64,000 nucleotides of DNA from Ascoidea rubescens DSM 1968 (taxonomy: Eukaryota; Ascomycota; Saccharomycetes; Ascoideales; Ascoideaceae), in assembly GCF_001661345.1 (NCBI RefSeq), contig NW_017962915.1, positions 62,001 to 126,000 of the forward strand. Reading direction: 5' to 3'. The translations under genes were made by a program, and so were the position numbers. This document shows positions 41,483-51,100 of the stretch, piece after piece. Position 1 is the stretch's first letter. Each line of letters begins with the position of its first letter. A model generated the notes under the pieces. It was given only the letters and a program-made list of their open reading frames with translations. It was not told the DNA's origin and ran no database searches.

Positions 41483-43735
41483 ATGATGCTTTCTGACCTT
41501 AATCCTGATAACTCAGTTAAAAGTATCCAATCAATTGAAACTTCCTCATCTGATGAGTTGACTGATAACTACTTTACCATCAATAATCCCGATAAATTGC
41601 AAAATAATTCATTTACTTTAAATAATTTAAACATCAATACAAAAATTCTTAACCAAAACTCTTATCAAAATCATTACTTAAATGACTACCATTACGATAA
41701 TCAAAACGATGATGAAATTTTCACTTCAAGCATTGAGGATTCAATGGATGAATACACTCAACAAAATTTAAATAATATTATTAATAATAATCATAACAAT
41801 CATCATATCGATATTAGTATTAATGATATTAATGATATTAACAATATTAACAATATTAACAATATTAACAATATTAACAATATTAACAATATTAACAATA
41901 TTAACGATATTAACGATATTGATGATACTGGTAATGCTAATAGTAATATCATTAATATTGATAATAAAACTTATGTTAATAATGTATTATCCAAATTAAA
42001 TTCTTCATCATCAGATAAACAAAATTGTAATAACGCTAATGGCAATAACGCTAATGTCGATATCCAGTTCATTGGTCTATCAAATCTACCCAATCAAAGA
42101 CAAACTTATATTTTTAAAACTACTTCCTATTTTAATCTAATGGTTGTTGGCCAATCAAATCTTGGCAAAACTTCTTTTATAAACACATTATTAGCATCTG
42201 ATATCTTTAATAATTCACTCAATTCCAAAAAGCTATTAACCACAAACAATAATGATAATGATAATAATTATAACTATAATTATAATTATAACAATAACAA
42301 TAACAATAACAATAAAAATGATGATAATGATAATATGAATTTATTAGAGCACAATTTATCTAGAAATATTCCAACTCAGTTTAATTCCGGTTCAACAATT
42401 GCAAATTCAGACCGATCTCCAAATAGTCTAGATCAAACAACAAAAATTGTTTTACATAAAACTGAATTGATTGAAAATGATTATAAAATTAATTTCAATC
42501 TTATTGATACACCCGGCTTTGCAGATTACATTAATAATAAATACTGTTGGATTCCGGTTTGTGATTATATTGACACACAAAATCGATTATATTTATTCCA
42601 AGAATCTCAACCAATTCGAGAAAAAATGGTTGACCATCGAGTTCATTGTTGTTTGTATTTCATATCACCAACAAATAAGGGATTGTGCGATTTAGATATT
42701 AAATCAATGAAAGAAATTTCAAAACGAGTGAATTTGATTCCAATTATTTCAAAAGCAGATGGATTCACCAAATTGGAATTGGATAACTTCAAGTATGAAA
42801 TCAGAAAAACTATTAAAGAGTTTAATATTCCGCTTTGTCAATTTATTCAAGATAAAGAGCTTTTAAGAGAAATTAAAAATGAATTACCATATGCTGTAAT
42901 TGGGTCGCAATTCAATCATGACTCAAACAAAAGAGGGCGACAGTATAAATGGGGTTACGTTTCTATAGACGATGACAATAATAGTGATTTTTATCGCATC
43001 AGCAGCTTGCTAATTAAAGATCATATGCTAGATTTAATTTTAGGAACTGAAAGTTATTATGAGCAGTATCGTTCGCAGTTATACAAGTTGAAATTGGTAC
43101 AATCTTCTGATTTAAGTGAGAATGATGAGGATAGAAATGTGTATAAAGGGTATAATGATAGTGGCAGCGAGATTAATTATGATGGATCTAGAAAAAAGAA
43201 TCATTATAAGGAAAAGACTGGCAAAGTAGAGAAGACTATCAATTCTGCTTCGAGTTCAAAAAGCAATGATAAGGATGGTGAAGAGAAGGAAGGAAAAGAA
43301 GAAGGACACAATGATGACAATGAGAATGAAGATAAGAATTCAAAGGGAATTGCAAGCTCAAAAGCGAGAAAAGTTGTCGGTTTTCCAGTTGATGATAGTG
43401 TTAACATCAAAACAGATGGATTGGAGGCATTTTGCAAGTCGTCAACAGTGGATTATGCGAGTATTGACAGATTCTTTATGGAAATGAATCCAATTTTTGT
43501 TGATAAGAAACAGCATCTTTCGAAAAAGTTCAACGAAGTTATTGGGGTTTGGGAGCATAATTTCCGAGAATGGAAGACAGCATTGATTAAGAAGCAAAAA
43601 ATGTGCAACGAAGACATCCAGCAAGTGCATATAGCAGGTAGAGAGTTGGAGAATCAAATCAAAAAACTCAGAGAAGTTGAGATGCTCAAAACCCATCACG
43701 ACAGCAGCTATGAGGTAGCTAATACCAAAGGATAG
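41483..43735 (+). CDS. Divergent septin, CDC12/SPR3-like
   Basis: The 750-residue protein has two adjacent ATGs at 41483 and 41486; the first is used here. About 190 Asn-rich residues, with an Ile-Asn-Asn nonamer run at 114-148, precede the septin core. The core opens with IGLSNLPNQRQ, as in Cdc12. G1 is GQSNLGKTSF (223-232), G3 DTPGF (342-346) and G4 SKAD (423-426); the septin unique element includes RGRQYKWGYV. An Asn-rich insertion splits the region between G1 and G3. The C-terminal coiled coil (KKFNEVIGVWEHNFREWKTALIKK) also resembles Cdc12. Septins form GTP-binding rods at the bud neck or prospore membrane. Its divergence, inserts and AKAD-to-SKAD change suggest a development-specific member such as Spr3, which replaces Cdc12 in sporulation. 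An ordinary but fast-evolving Cdc12 is the alternative. Confidence 0.85.
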   Translation: MMLSDLNPDNSVKSIQSIETSSSDELTDNYFTINNPDKLQNNSFTLNNLNINTKILNQNSYQNHYLNDYHYDNQNDDEIFTSSIEDSMDEYTQQNLNNIINNNHNNHHIDISINDINDINNINNINNINNINNINNINNINDINDIDDTGNANSNIINIDNKTYVNNVLSKLNSSSSDKQNCNNANGNNANVDIQFIGLSNLPNQRQTYIFKTTSYFNLMVVGQSNLGKTSFINTLLASDIFNNSLNSKKLLTTNNNDNDNNYNYNYNYNNNNNNNNKNDDNDNMNLLEHNLSRNIPTQFNSGSTIANSDRSPNSLDQTTKIVLHKTELIENDYKINFNLIDTPGFADYINNKYCWIPVCDYIDTQNRLYLFQESQPIREKMVDHRVHCCLYFISPTNKGLCDLDIKSMKEISKRVNLIPIISKADGFTKLELDNFKYEIRKTIKEFNIPLCQFIQDKELLREIKNELPYAVIGSQFNHDSNKRGRQYKWGYVSIDDDNNSDFYRISSLLIKDHMLDLILGTESYYEQYRSQLYKLKLVQSSDLSENDEDRNVYKGYNDSGSEINYDGSRKKNHYKEKTGKVEKTINSASSSKSNDKDGEEKEGKEEGHNDDNENEDKNSKGIASSKARKVVGFPVDDSVNIKTDGLEAFCKSSTVDYASIDRFFMEMNPIFVDKKQHLSKKFNEVIGVWEHNFREWKTALIKKQKMCNEDIQQVHIAGRELENQIKKLREVEMLKTHHDSSYEVANTKG
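41822..41925. repeat. Nonanucleotide repeat (AATATTAAC)
   Basis: At least nine tandem 9-nt units with degenerate ends encode Asn-Ile-Asn in the septin N-terminal extension. Confidence 0.9.
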
Positions 43736-43930
43736 GCGAAGAGGTGTTGGCTATGCCTCTGGTGGGCTTTTGTGCTGCTGGTAAGACAGTTGTTGTTGGA
43801 CAGTGCTGGAGCAGGTCCACCTACAACATATATAGACACCTATAGCCCAGCTTCAATACACACAATGTCGACACAGAGCAGTCTGAGAGCATCTGGCGAT
43901 GTTGGGCAATTGTCCAATCAACAGCTGGAG

Positions 43931-43973
43931 TGAAAAATTTTCATTTAAGCTTTTCCAGGGCAGTATATAAAGG
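43931..43973 (+). promoter_or_regulatory. RRPE element and TATA box of the NMD4/snoRNA transcript
   Basis: TGAAAAATTTTCA at 43931-43943 matches the RRPE element of ribosome-biogenesis genes. TATATAAAGG at 43964-43973 is a strong TATA box. Both lie 110-170 bp upstream of the leader intron that carries the snoRNA, so transcription probably begins near 43990-44030. RRPE fits a snoRNA host better than an ordinary decay factor. Confidence 0.65.
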
Positions 43974-44078
43974 CTTCCACCTCTGCTTGCTTCTCTTTCT
44001 TTCTTCTTTATCCACTCCACGACCGGTACGTTGTTCTTCAGAAGCAGCGCTAACAGCTCAACCGGCAGAACCTGAATT

Positions 44079-44301
44079 GTAAGTTCTATCTACTTCCTCT
44101 CAGCACAGCATCTGCTTTCTAGATGATGAACATTTAGTATACATGTTTTTTCTGGCATCTCTAATGCTAGGGCTGTTCGAAGAGCTCGATGAATACAACC
44201 TTGACTATTATCTGAGTTGGAAGCAGATGCTGTGTCCAGCTTGGAAGCAAGCTCGTCTGGACCAAGTCTGAAAGCATTACTAACCTCTGTCTGTTGGCAA
44301 G
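44079..44301 (+). other. Leader intron upstream of NMD4, host of a C/D snoRNA
   Basis: Donor GTAAGT at 44079-44084, branch point TACTAAC at 44278-44284, acceptor GCAAG ending at 44301; length 223 nt. Between the presumed transcript start and the NMD4 ATG, the flanking exons (about 43990-44078 and 44302-44573) contain no ATG at all. The intron contains six. This is the pattern expected of a real 5'-UTR intron. The alternative is a separate non-coding host gene just upstream of NMD4. Confidence 0.7.
44104..44234 (+). ncRNA. Intronic C/D box snoRNA with long terminal stem
   Basis: Box C ATGATGA is at 44123-44129 and box D CTGA at 44212-44215. They are enclosed by an exceptional terminal stem: CACAGCATCTGCTTTC (44104-44119) pairs with GGAAGCAGATGCTGTG (44219-44234), 15 Watson-Crick pairs and one G-T. 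CGATGAA at 44188-44194 is a plausible C' box; D' is unclear. The guide next to box D is CAACCTTGACTATTAT. A second possible guide includes AATGCTAG (44163-44170), complementary over 8 nt to an 18S rRNA segment as I recall it (GCTAGCATT). The target is therefore unproven. The RNA would direct 2'-O-methylation of rRNA after release from the spliced intron. The mature RNA is probably about 44119-44219. Confidence 0.72.
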
Positions 44302-44338
44302 CCTCTTAGTATATAGAGTACATAGTAATACACACCCT

Positions 44339-44441
44339 TCTCTCTTCTGTCCTCTCTCCTCTCTCCTCTCTCCTCTCTCCTCTCTCCTCTCTTCTGCTGC
44401 CTGTGCTGCTTCTGCTGCCTGTGCTGCTTCTGCTGCCTGTA
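44339..44441. repeat. CT-rich and CTGCTG-type repeats in the NMD4 leader
   Basis: Short CTCTC-type units (about 44339-44394) are followed by an 18-nt unit close to TGCTGCCTGTGCTGCTTC, about two and a half copies. They lie in the untranslated leader. Confidence 0.7.
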
Positions 44442-44573
44442 AACACCCGCTGCTTCGGCCCAGACCCAGCGCATCGCCTGAGTCGTCCAGCTCCCTTCTA
44501 CCTTCGTCCCACCCTTCTTTCTGCTTTCTCGCCTCTGCAAATTTTCTTCTCTGTAACACTATCCATCCGCAAT

Positions 44574-45915
44574 ATGTCTGAGCATTCAGTATGTTGTTTC
44601 TGTTCTCGAGCTTCTGTTGTCGTCTCGTTCTCTTGTTTCTGTCTTGCCATTTACTAACCTCTCGATCCACCATAAGGATGTCCTTTCCCCTGGCAGAAAT
44701 GCCATACACATCATCGTTGATCCCTCAGCTCTCGTCAAGGGAATTGGTAATATCAAGCGATGGACTGAAAGCTCTTCCACCAAAATTGTTTTCTTTTTGC
44801 CCTCCTACACTCTACATGAGTTGGACTATTTGAAAAAGGGCATTTCTATGATCGCAACGAATGCGAGAGAAAGCATCAAGTTCATCGATAAAATGATCAC
44901 CTTGTCTGATAAAAACTACAATATCCATCATCTCGATGATGATTTTGATAATTTAAACAACTTCAGCATCAACCCTTCTTCCTCAGTTTCATTCAACATT
45001 GCTACCCCTGAAGAAGCTGGCCCCAAATGGAATAGCTGTTTGAAATTTAAAATCCATTCTCCAGTTCTCTCTGAATTCCCAAACAATAAGACCACTTTCC
45101 AACCAACTACAATTCAATACGAATCCTCTTTCAACACCTACAATAACAGCAACAACTATAACCATAATAATAAACCAGATATGCCTCTAAGATTAAGATA
45201 CTTGATTAGACCTTGTATCTTGAAATCCTTTATTGAAAACAACATTAAAAACCTAAAATCAAAATCATATCTAAGTGATCTATATTTTGACAAAGTTTAT
45301 GACAATAATCAAAACTTTACTAAATGGTACATCTTGACTGAAGATTCGATCACAAATATTTGGCTAAAAAGTTTCGGTTTATCAACTATTAATCTCCATG
45401 ATGCGGAATTGTTAATTAAAAATGGTAAATTAACCTCAAAAAACTATTTAAACAATTACTTTATCAATTATCTTAAAAATTCCTTTTCAATTGGAAATAA
45501 CAACTTGAATGAAAATTTAAATGAAAATCTAAATCAAAGTCTAAATGGAAATTCAAATTCAAATTCAAATTCAAATTCAAATTCAAATCCAAATCCAATT
45601 TCTACCAACAACACCTCTTTAAATGATCAAATTAAAAACATCAATACCAATTCCATTGATAATAGCACCAAAGATACCAAAAATATGCAATTTCCAATCT
45701 CTGACGATTTCAAAAAAAGACTTCTCAATAAACTGCATAAAAATCAAAAATCAAGAAGATCTTCCGCCACCTCTCCCATTTTTAAATCAAAGAAATTCCT
45801 CTCCAGCAACAATTATTCCACCGCTGATGATTCCGCTTCAAATACAGTTCATCGTGAAAAATTTAATAAAATGACTTATGCCCCTAGAGGATCCGGCGAA
45901 TTATGGACCCCATAA
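44574..45915 (+). CDS. NMD4: NMD4, PIN-domain nonsense-mediated decay factor, one intron
   Basis: Exon 1 is 44574-44588 (MSEHS); the donor GTATGT follows at 44589. The branch point TACTAAC is at 44652-44658, and the acceptor TAAG ends at 44676. Exon 2 runs from 44677 (DVLSPGRNAIHIIVDPS) to 45915, phase 0, giving 417 residues. The unspliced frame has no ATG before this point. The PIN domain matches yeast Nmd4: IIVDPSALVKGIGNIKRW, FFLPSYTLHELDYLKKG, ARESIKFIDK, then after an insert RLRYLIRPCILKSF and KWYILTEDSIT. Nmd4 binds the Upf1 helicase and supports nonsense-mediated decay. It is nearly twice the S. cerevisiae length (218) because of an Asn-rich insert and a C-terminal extension with an Asn-Ser run. 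The C-terminus (RKSRRSSATSP, ending APRGSGELWTP) is conserved-looking and may be functional. Confidence 0.88.
44589..44676 (+). other. NMD4: NMD4 coding intron
   Basis: 88 nt; donor GTATGT, branch point TACTAAC 18 nt before the acceptor. Phase 0 joins codon TCA to GAT. Confidence 0.88.
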
Positions 45916-46842
45916 TCAATTTGGCTTTATCCCATCAATGAAACAATGAAACAATGAAACAATAATCCATATTAAATATATGATAAAAAATGAACCATTG
46001 GAATTTGAGTTTAACGACTAATATTTAAATTTAGGCAAACTTTAGGCACTTTTTCTTCTTCCTAAGTTGGCGCCTATTTTTATTGTTTAATTTTTTTGTT
46101 TTCAATTTCAATTTCAATTTAATATCGTTTATTAAATTTCTTTCAAAGGTTTGTCACTGGTTATTGAAACTAATGTTTTTTTTTTCAACAAATTTTTTAA
46201 AATTAGTCTTTCTCGGTTTTCATTTTTCAACAATATTTTAAAAAAATATTTTAAAAATCAAAATAATCAAATGCAATAATATATAAAAGGATAAATTTAT
46301 TTGATCAAGTCTGGTGCTAATATAAAGTTTAGAAAATATCTTTTAGAAAATATCTTTTAGAAAATATCTTTTAAAAAATATCTTTTAAAAAATTTCAAAA
46401 GAAATTTTTTTTTGAAAAAATCTTTTGGAAAATATTGATTGCAAGTTTTAACATTATTTGTTTTTTATAGTATTTATCTATCTTTTTATACGTTTTTTTA
46501 TTTAATTCAATAATATTAGTTTCCAATCACTACTTTTATATTTCTTACAAATTTTATTAGTCGATGCTGAAAATTTTTATTAATTAATGGATTGAACGTC
46601 GCTAGTGGATAAGCAAAACAAAAAAAATAACTTTAAATAACTGTAAAAGGATAAAAGAGTAAAAGAGTATTAATTAGGCAGTGAACGGGCTGAATTGGGC
46701 CTTGATAATAAACATATCGAATCAAATAACAGACCCAGCCATATAGTTAAATTTTTTATGGATTGGGTAAATGAGAGATCAGTTGAAAGTAAGTTATGCT
46801 AATCAAATTGATTCATTGATTAAACTTATTAATTCTAATGAT
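45916..46842. other. Convergent intergenic region between NMD4 and the Gln-rich gene
   Basis: AT-rich. A 14-nt unit AGAAAATATCTTTT is repeated about five times at 46331-46396, the later copies degenerate. Each unit contains a near-palindrome (AAAATATCTTTT). No gene is seen. Confidence 0.5.
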
Positions 46843-47972
46843 TCAATTGAATCTTTTGTATGAATTAAACATTATGACTGACCTAAACATTTTGTGTTCA
46901 AGTCTATTAGTTTGAGGATATTGATCTAATAGATCTAATCGATCATCTGGATCATTTGGATCATTTGGATCATTTGGATCATTTCGATCATCTAGAAGAG
47001 TATTAAAATCATTATTAAAGGTGTTTCGAAAGTTTTGTGTATCAGATGGTACATTTGATAGAGGCAATATAGGATGCACTAATTCTCTAGAAATTTCAAC
47101 ATCTCCTTTTCTTTGTTGTAGTTGTTTTAGTTGTTTTAGTTGTTGTTTTAGTTGTTCTTGTTGTTGTTCTTGTTGTTGTAGTTGTTGTAGTTGTTCTTGT
47201 TGTTCTTGTAATCGTCCTTGTTGTTCTTGTAGTAGTTGTTCTTGTTCTCGTTGTAGTTGTAGTTGTATTTGTAGTATTTTTTTTGGTAGTTGTTCATTGG
47301 TCAGACCTACCCCTCTAATCAAATGAGGTGAACTGAACTTTCTGAAGACATCCCATAAATCATCATTATTGAATAGATTCTGGGGCTGGTCATTGGGTTG
47401 TGTGTTGTCAGACGATGTCAACATTGATTGAAAATTTGGAATGGGTTCAAAAAAATTCACTTTATAAGATGTATTTAGTGGAAGAAAACCGTTCAATTGA
47501 GATAACTTTGGGAGACTATTAACGAAAGAAGTGCCAATTGTTCGAGTTCCAGTTGTTTCATTAGCTTGAGCAGCAATTCCAAAAGAGGATTTTGAACCGA
47601 AGCTTACTTTCAGGCTATTTTCAACATGGGATGATGCAGAAGACTTATGTTTGCTATTAGCTTGAGAAAAATTGCCTTGATCCTCAGGACTGTGAGACTG
47701 TTGCTGGCGATGATCACTTCCACCATTAGTGTTGGTGTTGTCGCTACTTTTGTTATCGAATTTGGAGGCCAGATCGAAAAAGAGACTTGATTTACCAGAA
47801 CTTCTAGAGTTTTTCTGAAATTTAAGTAAAAAGAAGACTTTGATCTTCTTTCAACTCATAGAAGAGTTCCCTTAGAAGCAGGATGCTTACGCCTTATACG
47901 CTACAAGTGTTCTACGAGACCAGTTGAAAGGAAATGGAAGTGAGACAACATTTCATTACCCGCTCTTACCAT
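46843..47972 (-). CDS. Gln-rich protein of unknown function, probably spliced (ATG-only first exon)
   Basis: An open frame of about 330 codons runs leftward from 47850 with no ATG in its first 140 codons, so a spliced start is required. The best model is exon 1 = ATG at 47972-47970, followed directly by GTAAGA; acceptor TTTCAG ending at 47815; exon 2 from 47814, phase 0. The protein then begins MKNSRSSGKSSLFFDLASKFD and has about 324 residues. No canonical TACTAAC is present, and a Reb1-like TTACCCG at 47956-47962 falls inside this intron, so the model is uncertain. The protein is Ser/Asn-rich, then poly-Gln coiled-coil-like (LQLQREQEQLLQEQQ), then has an Asn-Asp-Pro repeat, and ends RSVIMFNSYKRFN. 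The family is not recognised. Confidence 0.5.
47107..47282. repeat. Poly-Gln coding TTG/TTC-rich tract
   Basis: A GTT-rich trinucleotide tract (TTGTTGTAG-like) on the + strand encodes Gln/Leu runs on the - strand. Confidence 0.8.
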
Positions 47973-48124
47973 CAAAATGGCAGGTTCCTTTCTTATGCAT
48001 GCATAGTAATGAGTTGTGATGCAAAGCACTGCAGCCCCAGCTTTTGGTTCTGCTTTTTGTGTATTGAAGAGGTAATTGAAAAGAGCGAGAAGACAGATCG
48101 AAGGTTGGTCAGAGTAAACAGTCT

Positions 48125-51100
48125 TCAGATGTAGTCTTTGATCCAAGTGGAGTTTAGCTGTTCCTGGAACGACTTGAAGACAGCTAGAATCTCAGATTCG
48201 GTGTATGGTCTTTCAAACATCTTTGAGATCTGTAACAATTCATTTGAGATATCCACCACTAGTTTTCTGAGTTCTGGATTGGCAAATTCTTCTTGTGAAC
48301 CACTCGTTCTGTTTTGCAAACAGAAGTTATTAAAGTAGTTATTGAGATAGAACTTGATGATTTTTTCAATGAAAAGTGCTATCTTAAATATGATTATCTC
48401 TTGATTATTAGCCGAAAAGCTGTTCAATTTGTTAATATAACGGTTAAATGTTTTCAAAAAACTTATCTTATTAACGCTTCCATCCGTTAAGAACTTATAG
48501 TTTAGCTTCAATCTGACTTGAACAAAACATGACAAGTCCATCAATTTATCTATCTCAATAATAGCTAAATTTGTATTAATTCCACTAACAATTGTTTCAA
48601 TTTGTCCATCTAATTTATAATCATATGACTGGATTTGGTTTGCAATTGCAACTGGCGAATTCCAATTCTTAATACTGATATATTTTAAATTCAATTCTTT
48701 CAACAATTCTGCGCGAACATATTTTTGAGAAATAGCAAAATCAATACTATCATCTAATAAATCGGTGATATTTTTACTTATATTATTTGGTAAATCCAAT
48801 AAACAACAAATCATTGAATCAATTCTTTCAACAGAAATCCAAATTAGTTTCTCGTCATTATAAACGTTCAATTGTTTTGCTAATGATATGATTTCAGATA
48901 ATTCTTTCCAAACTTTTCTTTGAAACACAACTTTATTATCTAAGCTGTTATTATTACTAATTAAAAATTCTTCATAAATAATTAGTGATTGCAAGTAAGG
49001 AATGGAATAATCTTCAATGTGGTTCTTGTAATACTCATAAATGTTTTTCAAATTGTTAATAAATTCTACTATTTTAATACTTTGATCTGATAAATACTCA
49101 TAATATGTTTCAAAGGGATAATAATTCAATGTAATGATAATAATTGGATAAATAACCCAGGTATTTAATAAAGCTTGAGAATCTTGAATCCTGTCTGATT
49201 TAAATAATAGTTTAATATAGTTTTCAATTACTTTTTTATTAAAAAAAAAACTAATATCATTGATTTTAAAAAAATCTTGAACAATTTTATTAAGAAACCT
49301 GTGATCTTTTTTTTTATTTCCCGAAATACTTGGAATCTTGGAGAATTCATTATAAATATCGATATAAGTGGATTGTGAAGATTGAATACATTCCATTAAA
49401 TCATTGGAGGTTAATTTGAACAAACCTCTCGATTTTAAACAGATATTATTCACCAACCCAGGTAATTGATTATCTTCATGAATTTCGTGATTGTTATTGC
49501 TATTGCTATTGTTATTAGCAATTTCAGTTGCAATTTTGGTTTCATGTGAGTCATTACTATAGTTATTGTTGATGGTTTGATAATTATCAAGATTTGGGTC
49601 ATTAATTGCAGAAAAAGCAGAAGAGTTATCAAGATTTTGAAGAACATTTCTATTTCCATTTCCATTTTTATTCTTAGAGTTGGAATATGAAGATCTTAGT
49701 TTCTTTGAAATGCTGCTGTCATTGTTTTCTACAATAGAGGTAGATGTTGATCTTTTGCGCGAATCTTTCGGTTGTTTGATTTCATCTCTATTTAATAGAA
49801 AGGAAGCATCCGGTAGAAACTGATCATCGTCTTGGTCAAGATTATTTGGATAGTCATCACGATGGTTACTTAGGGCTTTATTTAAAACTTCAATAATTGA
49901 GTTTAGGTCATTTGTGATTATAGAGACTTCTTGATCGGAAAGAGAGTTTTTAATGATTTTGTCTTTTAGTTCATTTGAGTAAGATTTTTTTGAGTTTTTG
50001 GGATAAACACATTCAATTTCTCTTTTCCAGCAAGATTCGCAATGTTTTTCTCGATTGCATCTTTTTTTTGCCTTTTTACAAGCTAAGCAGGAGGAAGATT
50101 GAGTTAAGTTTTTATATTGAGTGAAAATTCGTTCAATTTCTGGGTCGTCGTAGGAGGATAAACCAAATAACAAGGAGTTGATTTTATGGAGCAATTTCAG
50201 AAATAATTTAGCGTTATTTGAGTCGCCAAGAGCGTTTTTTCTGTTTGAGATGTTTAGTTGTTTTTCAATAGACGAGTTATTAATGTCGAATTTGAAGTCC
50301 TTTTGAATTTTTTTTTGGATGAGAGATTGATTTTTTTTTTGGATTTGATTATGAGAGGGTTTGTCTTTAAATTTAAAGATTAGTTGATTTGAGTATTGGG
50401 ATTGATCTATGTTGGGAGTGAGAGAGATGTTATTTTTATTATTTTTATGACTTTTGATGGAGTTTCCATTATTGTTATTATCATCATTTTTATTATTGTT
50501 ATGATTATTGTTATGAGTATGGTTGATGTGATTATTTGAAATGATATTTTTATTGTCGTTAATGGAAGAGATTTGTTTTAAGGCAGTTGTTTCTAAAATG
50601 AAGGTAGGTTCAATATTTTCTAGAGATTGTTCAGTATTTTTTTCGAAATCTAGATCCAGTTGATTTATGTTATCTTCTATTTGGAGATCAGTATCATTTG
50701 AGGAATAGACGCCCATGGGGATTTTTTGTTTTGACATTGAGACCCTTTTTCTTTTGGGAAAGCCCTTTGTTTTGATTCTATTTTCTAGTAGGATGAGTTT
50801 TTGAATGAGGTTTTTGATTATCCTTTGGTTGTTTGAGTTGGAGGATACGGGTTTTTCTTTAAGGCAGGTCTTTGAGAAGACCTTTGACTTTGATGGGAAA
50901 AGACAGTCAGAGTTTTGAAGAGCACATTGGTTGCAGGGAGATAGTTTGTCGCATTTGAGGTTTTTCTCAAAGCAGTTTTCACAGCGATGGGTGTTGACGT
51001 TGAAGGAAACGATTGAAGAGTCGTAATCGGAATCGTTGAGGAGGATTTCGCGATCATTTGGGGCGATGTTGAGGGACTCCTCTAGAAAGTTGATTCTTTG

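Noticed and set aside
44035-44070. A further tiny intron (GTACGT...GCTAAC...GGCAG) before the snoRNA intron
   Set aside because: Donor-to-branch distance is only about 35 nt and the branch point is non-canonical.
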